A stretch of 64,000 bases of DNA from Achromobacter pestifer. GTDB taxonomy: Bacteria; Pseudomonadota; Gammaproteobacteria; Burkholderiales; Burkholderiaceae_B. Made by a program: the position numbers and the translations under genes. The notes below the pieces were generated by a model. The model was not told the origin of the DNA. It did no database searches and was given only the letters and a program-made list of their open reading frames with translations. The stretch covers positions 2,790,001-2,854,000 of the forward strand of contig NZ_CP053985.1 in assembly GCF_013267355.1 (NCBI RefSeq), read 5' to 3'. Numbering within the stretch: position 1 is the first letter of the stretch; each line of letters starts with the position of its first letter. Shown piece by piece: positions 33,246 to 41,849 of this stretch.

Positions 33246-34390
33246 GCGCGCAGCGGCTCGATTTCAACAAACCCTACCTGACGGGCAAGGAAACGCAATA
33301 CATAGCCCAGGCGTTGGCCAACCAGAAGCTGGCCGGGGATGGCGCGTTCACCAGGTTGTGCCACGACTGGTTTGAGCGGCACGTAGGATGCGCGCGCGGG
33401 TTGCTGACGCATTCCTGCACCGCCAGCCTGGAAATGTCAGCCATGCTTTGCGACGTGGGACCTGGCGACGAGGTGATCATGCCCTCATACACCTTTGCGT
33501 CCACGGCGAACGCATTCGCCTTGCGCGGCGGGGTGCCGGTGTTCGTCGACGTGCGCAAGGACACGATGAATCTCGACGAAACACTGTTGGAACAGGCCAT
33601 TACCCCGCGAACGAAGGTGATCGTGCCGGTTCACTACGCAGGCGTCGCCTGCGAGATGGACACGATCTTGGCTATCGCGCGGCAGCATGGGATCCGGGTG
33701 GTCGAAGACGCGGCGCAGGGCATCATGGCGAACTACAAAGGCCGCCCGCTGGGTAGCCTTGGCGATCTGGGTTCCTTCAGCTTCCACGAAACCAAGAACG
33801 TGATCTCCGGAGAAGGGGGGGCGTTGCTGGTCAATCACCCCGAACTGGCGATGCGGGCCGAGATCATTCGTGAAAAAGGAACGGACAGAAGCCGCTTTTT
33901 CCGCGGCGAGGTGGACAAGTACACCTGGCAGGAAGCGGGATCGTCCTATCTGCCGAGCGAACTGATTGCGGCGTTTCTCTGGGCTCAGCTGGAATCGGCG
34001 CGCGACATCACCGAGCAGCGCTTGGCCATCTGGGATCGCTATCACGACGCTCTGGGGCCGCTGGAAGCCCTGGAACTGCTGCGGCGGCCCATCGTGCCCG
34101 ACGGTTGCGAGCATAACGCGCACATGTATTACGTCTTGCTGCCGGCCTCGGTCGATCGCCGGCAGGTGATCGAAGAGTTCCGGTCACGTCAGATCTACCC
34201 TGTATCGCATTACGTGCCATTGCATTCCGCGCCGGCAGGTCTGCGCTATGGGCGCGTGGCAGGGAGCATGGCAGTCACCGATCAGTATTCCGAGCGGCTG
34301 CTGCGCTTGCCGTTCTGGGTGGGCCTGAAGCCCGCGCAGCAGGATATGGTGGCCGAGGTGCTTGAGGCGGCTTTGCGCAAGCAGGTTTAG
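33242..34390 (+). CDS. wecE: dTDP-4-amino-4,6-dideoxyhexose transaminase (WecE/RffA-like)
   Basis: A 382-residue DegT/DnrJ/EryC1 aminotransferase. The Schiff-base lysine is Lys185 (SFHETKNVISGEGGA). From memory of E. coli WecE, long stretches agree: LLTHSCTASLEMSAML, MPSYTFASTANAFALRGG, VPVHYAGVACEMDTIL, VVEDAAQG and REKGTDRSRFFRG. WecE converts dTDP-4-keto-6-deoxyglucose to dTDP-4-amino-4,6-dideoxygalactose (Fuc4N); a VioA-like product (Qui4N) cannot be excluded. It ends the operon, with its stop overlapping the convergent EamA gene by four bases. Confidence 0.9.
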   Translation: MSAQRLDFNKPYLTGKETQYIAQALANQKLAGDGAFTRLCHDWFERHVGCARGLLTHSCTASLEMSAMLCDVGPGDEVIMPSYTFASTANAFALRGGVPVFVDVRKDTMNLDETLLEQAITPRTKVIVPVHYAGVACEMDTILAIARQHGIRVVEDAAQGIMANYKGRPLGSLGDLGSFSFHETKNVISGEGGALLVNHPELAMRAEIIREKGTDRSRFFRGEVDKYTWQEAGSSYLPSELIAAFLWAQLESARDITEQRLAIWDRYHDALGPLEALELLRRPIVPDGCEHNAHMYYVLLPASVDRRQVIEEFRSRQIYPVSHYVPLHSAPAGLRYGRVAGSMAVTDQYSERLLRLPFWVGLKPAQQDMVAEVLEAALRKQV

Positions 34391-35265
34391 CCGACAGAGC
34401 GGCGAAATCGCAGCAATCCCAGTGCCAGTGCGGTGCCGACCAGGATGATGGCGGCGCCCGCCGCGATCGACGGCGTGATGCTCTCGTCCAGGAACCACGA
34501 TCCCCACAGCACGCCGAAGATCGGCACCAGGAAAGTGACGCTGACTGCGCCGGTCGGACCGACGTTGGCGATCAGGCGGAAGAAGATGATGTAGGCCGCG
34601 CCCGTGCACACCACGGCCAGCAGGATGGTGGCAATCCAGGCCTGCATCGATGCCGGCGCTTCGGGCCAATGGGTGACCGCCAGGGGCAGCAACACCAGCG
34701 TCGCGCCTATCATGCTGCCGGTGGCGCTGGCCAGGGCATCCACGCCGGTCAGGAAGCGCTTGGTCCAGTTGGCCGCGATGCCGTAGAACACCGGCGCGGA
34801 CACGGCCGCCAGGACCGCCGGCCCGGTGCCGCCGTCGCTGAAGTTCAGCTTGTCCCACACCAGCACCACGATGCCGACCACGCCTATCATCAGCCCCAGG
34901 GATCGCATCCAGGGCAGCCTGTCCTTGAGCCACAGCCAGCCGATGACCGCGCCCCATACCGGCGTTACCGCATTGGCCACCGACAGGAAGCCCGCACCCA
35001 GGGATTGGGCCGCGTAGGCGAACAACAGGAACGGTACGGCCGCGTTGAGCACGCCCACCATCAGCAGGGCCTTCCAATGCTGCGCGATGACAGGCAGCTT
35101 GCCGCGCCACAGCGCGGCGGGCAGCAGGACCAGCGCGGCCAGGCCCACGCGCAGCTCGATCAGCGCGATCGGCCCGAATTCCGGAACCGCAAGGCGCATG
35201 AACAGAAAGGAGCCGCCCCAGACGGCGGCCAGGAGCAGCAGATCCAGCAAGTTGCGTTGACGCAT
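34387..35265 (-). CDS. EamA/DMT-superfamily transporter
   Basis: A 292-residue protein with ten hydrophobic helices in two EamA repeats: the first opens AAVWGGSFLFMRLAVPEFGP, the second opens around VLAAVSAPVFYGIAANWTKR. This is the size and pattern of RhaT/YdcZ-like metabolite exporters. Although ArnE/ArnF flippases belong to the same superfamily, they are single-repeat proteins, so this is probably a general exporter that has entered the locus on the opposite strand. It is 19 bases from the MFS gene. Confidence 0.88.
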   Translation of the reverse strand: MRQRNLLDLLLLAAVWGGSFLFMRLAVPEFGPIALIELRVGLAALVLLPAALWRGKLPVIAQHWKALLMVGVLNAAVPFLLFAYAAQSLGAGFLSVANAVTPVWGAVIGWLWLKDRLPWMRSLGLMIGVVGIVVLVWDKLNFSDGGTGPAVLAAVSAPVFYGIAANWTKRFLTGVDALASATGSMIGATLVLLPLAVTHWPEAPASMQAWIATILLAVVCTGAAYIIFFRLIANVGPTGAVSVTFLVPIFGVLWGSWFLDESITPSIAAGAAIILVGTALALGLLRFRRSVG

Positions 35266-35284
35266 ATTCAGTCCCGCGTGGGGC

Positions 35285-36715
35285 TCATTTGCGGTTTGTG
35301 GCCAGGTTCTTCATCTTGACCCGGTAGGCCAGCAGGGCGCAGGTCAGCGACAGGACGATACATAGCACCAGACCCGCGCGCACTCCGTTTAGTACCGTGC
35401 TATGGGAAATGATGATGCCGACCACGGCCGTCCCCAGCGCGCTGCCGATGGCGCGCGTGGTCTGGACCAGCGCCGACGCCACGCCCACGTCGCGCCGCTC
35501 GCTCAGCATCTGCATGAACAAGGTCAGGTTCGGCAGCAGAAAGCCCAGCGCACAGCCGTTGACGAAAAAGGCGGCCAGGATCCACCAGGCGGAGGTGCCC
35601 GGCGAGATCAGCAGCACCATCAGCGAACCGGCCGCCAGCAGGCAGCCGCCGAACACCATCAGGCGCTGCGGTTCGTTCTGCTTGGGGAATAGCCGGCCGT
35701 TGATGATGCTGCCGACCGAAATCGCGGCAACCAGGGGCGTGAGCAGCAGCCCAGCCTCGCTGGGGGTGTAGTTCAGCACCTGCTGCAGCAGCAGCGGGCT
35801 GTAGAAGATCAGCACGAACATGACTGCGCCCACCATCATCGCCGCCAGGTTCAGCAGCCGCGATTCCGCGCCGCCCAGCACGCGCAGCGGAAAAATGGGT
35901 GAGCTTACGCGCCGTTCCGTGGGAATCAGGATGGCGATGGCCGCCACGCCCACCACGGCCAGCGCCAATCCCAGCATGGGGTGGGCGTGGTCGCCGCTGG
36001 CAAACGCCAGCTCCAACGCGGCCAGCGGCGCGCCTACCGCCAGCACCAGCAGGATGGCGCCCAGCCAGTCGATCTTGCGGCTGCCGTCGTGGATGGGCCG
36101 GATACGGGGAAAGTAGCGGGCCAGCAGGAAAAACGCGCCCACGGCCGCGATCGGCGCGATGAAGAAGGCCGCGCGCCAGCCCAGCGCCTGCGTCGCCGCC
36201 CCGCCCAGGACCGGGCCGATGCCGCTGGCCATGGCGAACGCCGCCGATACCAGCGCCATCCAGCGCACCCGCTGCTTGGCGTCGGGAAACAGGTCCGCCG
36301 GCGCGGCAAACGCGGTTGCGATCATCATGCCGCCGCCTATGCCCTGCAACGACCGGAAAATGATCAGCTGGGTCATGGTCTGCGACAGGCCACAGGCGAT
36401 GGAGCCCAGCGCGACGATCAGCACCGACAGCAGCATCAGGGGCTTGCGGCCGAACATGTCGCCCAGGCGGCCGAAAATCATGATGGACGCCGCGGTGGCC
36501 AGCAGGTATCCCGTTCCGACCCAGGCATACAACGCCATGCCGTTAAGCGCCTCGGCCACGCGCGGCAGGGTGGTGCTGATGATGGTGGAATCCAGCGCGG
36601 CCAGGACGACGGTCGCCGAAACCCCCGCCATGCCCATCAACAGGTCGCGTCGTGTATGGGCGGGCGGGGCTGGTGGCGTGGGTGAGGCGGGTGGCGGCGT
36701 CATGCCGCAGAGCAT
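35285..36715 (-). CDS. MFS drug exporter, DHA2 (14-helix) type
   Basis: A 476-residue major facilitator with 14 predicted helices. Motif A-like GRLGDMFGRKPLML lies in loop 2-3, and motif C-like MASGIGPVLGGAATQ in helix 5; an Asp in LAALDSTIISTTLP in helix 1 (motif D1) is typical of the EmrB/QacA group. It should extrude drugs or metabolites by proton antiport. The N-terminal 20 residues are Pro rich and an ATG four codons in (36703) is an alternative start. It is not obviously tied to polysaccharide synthesis. Confidence 0.9.
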   Translation of the reverse strand: MLCGMTPPPASPTPPAPPAHTRRDLLMGMAGVSATVVLAALDSTIISTTLPRVAEALNGMALYAWVGTGYLLATAASIMIFGRLGDMFGRKPLMLLSVLIVALGSIACGLSQTMTQLIIFRSLQGIGGGMMIATAFAAPADLFPDAKQRVRWMALVSAAFAMASGIGPVLGGAATQALGWRAAFFIAPIAAVGAFFLLARYFPRIRPIHDGSRKIDWLGAILLVLAVGAPLAALELAFASGDHAHPMLGLALAVVGVAAIAILIPTERRVSSPIFPLRVLGGAESRLLNLAAMMVGAVMFVLIFYSPLLLQQVLNYTPSEAGLLLTPLVAAISVGSIINGRLFPKQNEPQRLMVFGGCLLAAGSLMVLLISPGTSAWWILAAFFVNGCALGFLLPNLTLFMQMLSERRDVGVASALVQTTRAIGSALGTAVVGIIISHSTVLNGVRAGLVLCIVLSLTCALLAYRVKMKNLATNRK

Positions 36716-36736
36716 ATCACCGGCGCGTCAGGGATT

Positions 36737-37306
36737 TCACTTATAGAAGGTGTGATAGCCCCAGAAAACCGCGATGACCAGCACCACCATGATCCAGGAC
36801 CAGCGCGAGTTGGAGAGTCCGCGCGGTTCGGGTTCGGGGGGAGGGGGCGGCGGCGCAAGACGAGGCTGGTCGGCCATATAGTCGATGAAGGTGGCGAAGA
36901 ACTTCTGGATGATCTTGTCGCCGGCCTTGAGCAACATCCCTTCACCGTATTCCGCCAGCTTGCCGCCGGTCATGCAGGCGACGGTATAGGCGACCCGCGT
37001 CCCTTGGTCCTTGGTGCTGAGATTGATTTGCGCGGTTCCGATGGCCAGGCAGGCGGCGCGGCCCTTGCCTTCGAAGACCAGCGTGCAGCTGTTGTGCGGG
37101 TCGATGTCGGACATCAGGATTTCGCCATCGTAGTCCGTGTCGATGCCGGCAACCTTGGCGTGCAGCTTGACGGAGTACTCGGTCGGACTGAGGCGGGCGA
37201 CCTCCACGCAGCCCGGAATACATCGCTGCAATACGGCGGGGTCGGTCAGAGCATCCCAAGTCTGGTGCTGGGTCGAAGGAATCCACTGGGCATCTGCAAT
37301 GCGCAT
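36737..37306 (-). CDS. CoxG/SRPBCC-family protein with C-terminal membrane anchor
   Basis: A 189-residue protein of the CoxG (carbon monoxide dehydrogenase subunit G) branch of the SRPBCC/START fold: PSTQHQTWDALTDPAVLQRCIPGCVEVARL at its start, split here by position only, and a cavity-forming helix GEGMLLKAGDKIIQKFFATF. A Pro-rich linker and one membrane helix (about residues 170-187, WSWIMVVLVIAVFWGYH) anchor it. CO dehydrogenase genes are absent, so it more likely binds or escorts a lipid-like ligand, as proposed for quinone-binding CoxG relatives. The ATG has AAGGAGA before it; divergent from rmlB. Confidence 0.85.
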   Translation of the reverse strand: MRIADAQWIPSTQHQTWDALTDPAVLQRCIPGCVEVARLSPTEYSVKLHAKVAGIDTDYDGEILMSDIDPHNSCTLVFEGKGRAACLAIGTAQINLSTKDQGTRVAYTVACMTGGKLAEYGEGMLLKAGDKIIQKFFATFIDYMADQPRLAPPPPPPEPEPRGLSNSRWSWIMVVLVIAVFWGYHTFYK

Positions 37307-37437
37307 GGCTGTCTCCTTGCTTGGTACAGTCCCGTCTTCATTGTGGACCCAATCCGCGCAAAACGCCAATATCAGCCTGATAGGATCCGAATCCCCATCG
37401 AACAGGCAGGGTGCGCGGAGTAAAATCAGAGGCTCTC

Positions 37438-37466
37438 CACCGTCCTCGGTCGGTGCCCTTTTTTTT
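37438..37466 (+). terminator. Hairpin plus T8 in the rmlB leader (attenuator-like)
   Basis: CACCG (37438-37442) and CGGTG (37451-37455) form a short stem, then CCC and eight T (37459-37466), only 14 bases before the rmlB ATG. No plus-strand gene precedes it, so it could act as an attenuator or terminate a short leader RNA. The 5-bp stem is weak. Confidence 0.4.
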
Positions 37467-37479
37467 ACGCATATTGCCT

Positions 37480-38544
37480 ATGACTATCCTCGTTACCGGA
37501 GGTGCCGGTTTCATTGGAGCCAATTTCGTGCTCGATTGGCTGGCGCGCAGCGACGAGCCCGTCATCAACCTGGACAAGCTTACCTATGCAGGTAACCCGC
37601 AGAGCCTTCAGGAGCTGCATGGGGACAAACGGCATGAGCTGGTTGTTGGCGACATAGGCGATGCCTTGCTCTTCAACGATTTGTTGAAGCGCCATCGGCC
37701 GCGGGCGGTCATCAACCTGGCGGCGGAATCGCACGTGGACCGTTCCATATATGGGCCGGAAGCGTTCATCCAGACCAATATCGTTGGCACGTTTCGATTG
37801 CTGGAGTCGGTAAAGGCCTATTGGAGCGAATTGGATTCCGCGGCGCGCGCCAGCTTTCGTTTTCTGCACGTGTCGACGGACGAGGTCTATGGCTCATTGC
37901 CCGCGGATGGCGCTGCGTTTACTGAAACGCACCGGTATGAACCCAACAGCCCATATTCGGCGAGCAAGGCTGCCAGCGACCATCTTGTGCGCGCATATCA
38001 CCACACCTATGGTTTGCCGTTACTGACGACGAATTGCTCCAACAACTATGGTCCCTTCCAGTTTCCGGAGAAACTGATTCCCTTGGTAATCGCCAACGCG
38101 CTGGCCGGCAAGCCCTTGCCGTTGTATGGCGATGGCCGGCAAGTGAGGGACTGGCTTTACGTGAAGGACCATTGCAGTGGCTTGCGCCGGGTGCTAGAGG
38201 CAGGCCGCGTGGGTGAAACCTACAACATCGGCGGTTGGAACGAGCGTCAGAACCTGGAGGTGGTCCAGGAAATCTGCACCTCGCTGGACGAGTTGCGGCC
38301 TCGGGCGGACGGCGCTTCATATACGCAACAGATCGCGTTCGTCAAGGATCGGCCTGGCCATGACCGTCGCTATGCCATCGATGCATCAAAGATCAGCGAT
38401 GAGCTGGATTGGCGCCCAGCGGAAACATTCGCCACCGGTCTGAGCAAGACCGTGCGGTGGTATCTCGACAATGGTCAGTGGGTGGAGGATATCGTCAACG
38501 GCGCCTACCATCGAAATTGGGTTGACACACATTACGCCGAGTAG
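37480..38544 (+). CDS. rmlB: dTDP-glucose 4,6-dehydratase
   Basis: A 354-residue extended short-chain dehydrogenase converting dTDP-glucose to dTDP-4-keto-6-deoxyglucose. Present are the NAD motif TGGAGFIGANFV, the active-site Asp-Glu in HVSTDEVYGSL, and the Tyr-x3-Lys pair in NSPYSASKAASDHLVRAY. NCSNNYGPFQFPEKLIP is the classic RmlB signature. Its product should feed wecE, which is 3 kb upstream beyond three minus-strand genes. It has its own leader with a terminator-like hairpin. Confidence 0.96.
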   Translation: MTILVTGGAGFIGANFVLDWLARSDEPVINLDKLTYAGNPQSLQELHGDKRHELVVGDIGDALLFNDLLKRHRPRAVINLAAESHVDRSIYGPEAFIQTNIVGTFRLLESVKAYWSELDSAARASFRFLHVSTDEVYGSLPADGAAFTETHRYEPNSPYSASKAASDHLVRAYHHTYGLPLLTTNCSNNYGPFQFPEKLIPLVIANALAGKPLPLYGDGRQVRDWLYVKDHCSGLRRVLEAGRVGETYNIGGWNERQNLEVVQEICTSLDELRPRADGASYTQQIAFVKDRPGHDRRYAIDASKISDELDWRPAETFATGLSKTVRWYLDNGQWVEDIVNGAYHRNWVDTHYAE

Positions 38545-38606
38545 CTTTCCTGCGGACTGTCCGGCCCGACGTGCTGTTCATCGGGCAGGCCTTCGGGAGC
38601 GCAGGA

Positions 38607-40289
38607 TCAGTTTGCGGGCGGTATCGCAACACAGCAGTACCCGCCCTTGCGGATGACGTGAAGGCTGGAAAGCGCTGCCGGCAGGTAATTGCACTGCGTG
38701 ATCGCGCCTGGCGATTCGAGCGCTTGCAGAAAGCGTACGAGCTTGTCGCCAGGCAGATCGCCGCCATATGCCAGTTCTGATACATAGAGCGCGTGTATCG
38801 GCCGACGCAGGTGGCTGAACGCATAGTAGGTCAAATGGTCCACGACCAGGTGCGCCGCGCCGTCGCCACGTATGCCGCATTGGTTCGTCAGCTCCCGGAT
38901 GGTTTCACGCCGCTTGTCGAAGTCCAGTGCAGGGACCGACAGCCATTGGTCGGATACTGTGGCGTCGGGAGGATCGGAACGCTTCCACACCTCTGGTGCG
39001 AGGTACGCGGCGAAGATCGACATGCTGGCCAGCGCGAACAACAAGCATGCGCAACGTGCAAATTGCAGGCCAGGCCGCAGCAACCATTTGGGCGTATGCG
39101 CGGGCAATGCGAGCAACAGCATCATGAGGACCAGCGGCAAGACCTGCGCGGCGCCGTAGAAAAACCAATATTTGTAGAAAAACAGGTTGGCGCAAAGTCC
39201 CACGGCCAAGGCAGCGGCGAGTAGCGCCTGCGGCGTTGCCACTTTTTGACGCAGCCAGGTCGCCGGCAGCCATAGCAAACTGGCGGCCAGGGCGGCAAAA
39301 ATGGCGACCTCGATCAGGAGTCGGATGATAGGGTTCATCCAAGTCGCCATGGATGGCACGACCATGGGAGGCAGCCAACCCGATTGGAAGGTCGCAGCAA
39401 ACATGACATGTTCTGCGATCTTGCCGGGCGCGCTCAACAGATTGCCGATTCCCTCCAGCAGGAAGGCCGCCGGGGCGTGGAACAGCAGCGAGGGATTCAG
39501 GATGTTGCCGGCCAAGGTGGCTTGCACTCCAGGCGCTTCCGGGCAATTGGATAGCGTCGATCCCCAGCGGTATGTGGTGTAGGCGGCCCACAACACAAAG
39601 GTGATGAGCAGCCAGCGGATAGCCGAAGAACGATGTCGGGTCACGAACCACGTCGCGAGCAGCACCGCAGGAGCGAAGAAAATGCTCTTCGGATGTACAA
39701 AAAAGAAGGCGGAGGCTACGGGAAAGTACAGCATGGGCCATACCCATGAGATTTTTCCATCGTTCTGCTGGTTCGCCGTAGCCGTCATGCAGAAGAACAT
39801 CAGGCCCAGGGTGAGCCATTGTTCGGGCCGGGCCATCACCCAGAGGAAGGGAAGTACGCCCAGGGCGGGCAGCACCATGAGCGCGGACAGCAGACTCAAG
39901 GTGGCGCGTGCGTTGTGAGTGCTGCGCCGCGCCCACAGGCCGAAGCAGGCCACTATCGCCAGCGCCGTGGCGACTCCCGCCAGCCGTAGGCCCAGGGGGG
40001 AAAGGTTGCCGTACAGAACGGAAAAAAATGCGGCGCCCGGGTAAAACGCCCAAGGTAGGGGGGAATTGAACACCGCCCGGCATTGAGGGAAGAAGGAGAC
40101 TAGTACGCCATCAGGTTCGAAGAACCGGGCTTGGCCCCACTTGGTGACAACTTCATCCGAGTACAGCGGCAGACCCGAACCCGCGATCAGAAGCGCGACG
40201 AAGACGCCAAGAACCAGGAGGGAAAGCAGATCCCCCGCCGCGACCAGGCGGTCTGCAGGCCGGGGCGCCGTACTGTTATTGGCTATCAT
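38607..40289 (-). CDS. GT-C-like polytopic membrane protein (ArnT-like candidate)
   Basis: A 560-residue protein with about eleven hydrophobic helices and a C-terminal soluble tail containing four cysteines. The first periplasmic loop after helix 1 carries GLPLYSDEVVTKWGQARFF; an acidic pair there is the usual catalytic hallmark of GT-C transferases that use polyprenyl-phosphate sugars. I do not recognise a named family. Its position next to rmlB, convergent with it, makes it a candidate for the last step of the GtrAB-type pathway: transfer of the lipid-linked sugar onto LPS in the periplasm. Confidence 0.65.
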   Translation of the reverse strand: MIANNSTAPRPADRLVAAGDLLSLLVLGVFVALLIAGSGLPLYSDEVVTKWGQARFFEPDGVLVSFFPQCRAVFNSPLPWAFYPGAAFFSVLYGNLSPLGLRLAGVATALAIVACFGLWARRSTHNARATLSLLSALMVLPALGVLPFLWVMARPEQWLTLGLMFFCMTATANQQNDGKISWVWPMLYFPVASAFFFVHPKSIFFAPAVLLATWFVTRHRSSAIRWLLITFVLWAAYTTYRWGSTLSNCPEAPGVQATLAGNILNPSLLFHAPAAFLLEGIGNLLSAPGKIAEHVMFAATFQSGWLPPMVVPSMATWMNPIIRLLIEVAIFAALAASLLWLPATWLRQKVATPQALLAAALAVGLCANLFFYKYWFFYGAAQVLPLVLMMLLLALPAHTPKWLLRPGLQFARCACLLFALASMSIFAAYLAPEVWKRSDPPDATVSDQWLSVPALDFDKRRETIRELTNQCGIRGDGAAHLVVDHLTYYAFSHLRRPIHALYVSELAYGGDLPGDKLVRFLQALESPGAITQCNYLPAALSSLHVIRKGGYCCVAIPPAN

Positions 40290-40493
40290 ATGCGCGGAGG
40301 GGATGGAGTCACTGGCCTGGCGCGATTATACCGGCGAGGCCAGGGCGCTCCGCACCTGCATGCGCGGTGGCTTTCGCAGTACGATGCGTCCGCTGCGCAG
40401 AAGCTGGAATGCCCTGAGTTTTGTATCCTTGATGAACATCGACATGAATATTGGACGACCCGATTGCCCCATTTCCCTCGCGGGAGGTGCAGT

Positions 40494-41723
40494 TTGCGCA
40501 CGTTGATCGTTAGTCAGTATTTCTGGCCGGAGGGCTTCCGGATCAATGAGATCAGCAGCACCTTGGCCGAGCGCGGGATGGAAATCGATGTTCTGACGGG
40601 GAAGCCGAACTATCCGGAAGGAAAGATCTATTCAGGGTACCGGATGTTCGGCGTGCAGCATGAGAAGTTTCACGATGTGAATATCACGCGGGTGCCCTTG
40701 ATTCCCCGAGGCAAGGGGCCAGTCCGCCTGACGCTGAATTACCTGTCGTTCATTTTTTCGGGCTTGTTGTTCGGACCGTGGCTCATGCGCCGCAAGTCCT
40801 ACGACGCGGTTTTCATCTGTGCCTTGTCGCCGTTGTTGCTGGCCATACCTGGCCTGCTGTTGGCGAAGATCAAAGGCGCGCCGGTTGTGATCTGGGTACT
40901 GGATCTTTGGCCGCAGAGCCTGTCGGCGACGGGCCATGTCAAAAACCGCTTTGTGTTGGGCGTGGTCGAGCGGATCGTGCGGTTCATTTATAGCCGGGCC
41001 GACTTGATACTTGTCCAGTCGGAAGCGTTTGTCGAGCCGATACGCAAGCTCGCGCCGGGCAAACCCATTGAGTACTATCCCAACTCGGTCGACGACAGTT
41101 TTTCGCGGGCGCCAACGGAGGCGCCGCCCGAGGTGCCTGGGCTAGACGGTGAATTTGTCGTCATGTTCGCGGGTAATATCGGCGCTGCGCAGGCTGTGGA
41201 AGTGATAGTCGCTGCCGCCGCGCTGTTGCGCGAGCACCAGGGGATCCAGTTCGTTGTTCTGGGGGGAGGCAGCCGCAGGGAGTGGATGCAGCAGCAGGTG
41301 GTGGCGCTGGGCCTGGAAAACCTGCACTTGCCGGGCCGCTTTCCGGTGGAAACCATGCCTGCATTCATGCAGCGTGCTTCGGCATTGCTGGTCACGCTGG
41401 CCGACCAGGAAATCTTCGCGGCTACCGTTCCCAACAAGGTGCAGGCCTATATGGCGTCGGGCAAGCCTATCCTGGCGTGCCTCAATGGCGAAGGCGGGCG
41501 GCTGGTGGAAAAGGCGCAGGCAGGCATCGCAGTGCCCGCCGAGGATGCACAGGCCTTGGCTGCGGCCATCCGACGCCTTGCCGATATGCCGCAAGAGGCG
41601 CGTGCGCGCATGGGTGAAAATGGGCGGCGCTACTACGAAGAGCATTTCAACCATGAGCGGCTGGTGGATCAATTGGTCGAGGTGCTTGAAACGGTATCGC
41701 GTGAAAACTCAAAATCGGCGTGA
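40494..41723 (+). CDS. GT4 glycosyltransferase (WbuB-like)
   Basis: A 409-residue GT-B glycosyltransferase. SQYFWPEGFRINEISSTLAERG opens the first Rossmann domain, and VLDLWPQSLSATGHV and EYYPNSVDDSF are characteristic of the WbuB/WcaI group. The GT4 donor-site E-x7-E motif is not obvious; DQEIFAATVPNKVQAYMASG fills that region. WbuB-type enzymes transfer L-FucNAc to a lipid-linked sugar, which fits the UDP-L-FucNAc genes on the other strand. The start is a TTG preceded by GGGAGGTG; no ATG or GTG fits the conserved N-terminus. Confidence 0.88.
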   Translation: MRTLIVSQYFWPEGFRINEISSTLAERGMEIDVLTGKPNYPEGKIYSGYRMFGVQHEKFHDVNITRVPLIPRGKGPVRLTLNYLSFIFSGLLFGPWLMRRKSYDAVFICALSPLLLAIPGLLLAKIKGAPVVIWVLDLWPQSLSATGHVKNRFVLGVVERIVRFIYSRADLILVQSEAFVEPIRKLAPGKPIEYYPNSVDDSFSRAPTEAPPEVPGLDGEFVVMFAGNIGAAQAVEVIVAAAALLREHQGIQFVVLGGGSRREWMQQQVVALGLENLHLPGRFPVETMPAFMQRASALLVTLADQEIFAATVPNKVQAYMASGKPILACLNGEGGRLVEKAQAGIAVPAEDAQALAAAIRRLADMPQEARARMGENGRRYYEEHFNHERLVDQLVEVLETVSRENSKSA

Positions 41724-41799
41724 CCCTGCTGTCTGATGCTGTCAGGCCACGGAAGCAAAGGCCACGCCTCGGTGGCGCCGAAACCTGAATGACAAAGGC

Positions 41800-41824
41800 G
41801 CCCGGGTGCGACCAGCACCCGGGC
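41800..41824. terminator. Stem-loop between glycosyltransferase and sugar-phosphate transferase genes
   Basis: GCCCGGGTGC and GCACCCGGGC form a 10-bp perfect stem with a 5-base loop. No T-run follows, so it may limit rather than end transcription, or be a processing site. Confidence 0.4.
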
Positions 41825-41849
41825 AATATCGATTCTGCAAGAGAAAATT

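Noticed and set aside
33242..34390. Perosamine or 3-amino-sugar transaminase as the function of the DegT enzyme
   Set aside because: No GDP-mannose dehydratase or 3,4-ketoisomerase (FdtA/QdtA type) gene is present, and the sequence agrees far better with WecE.
34387..35265. EamA protein as the flippase (ArnE/ArnF role) of the amino-sugar pathway
   Set aside because: ArnE and ArnF are single-repeat proteins of about 110-130 residues; this is a full ten-helix protein on the opposite strand, and GtrA is already present in the operon.
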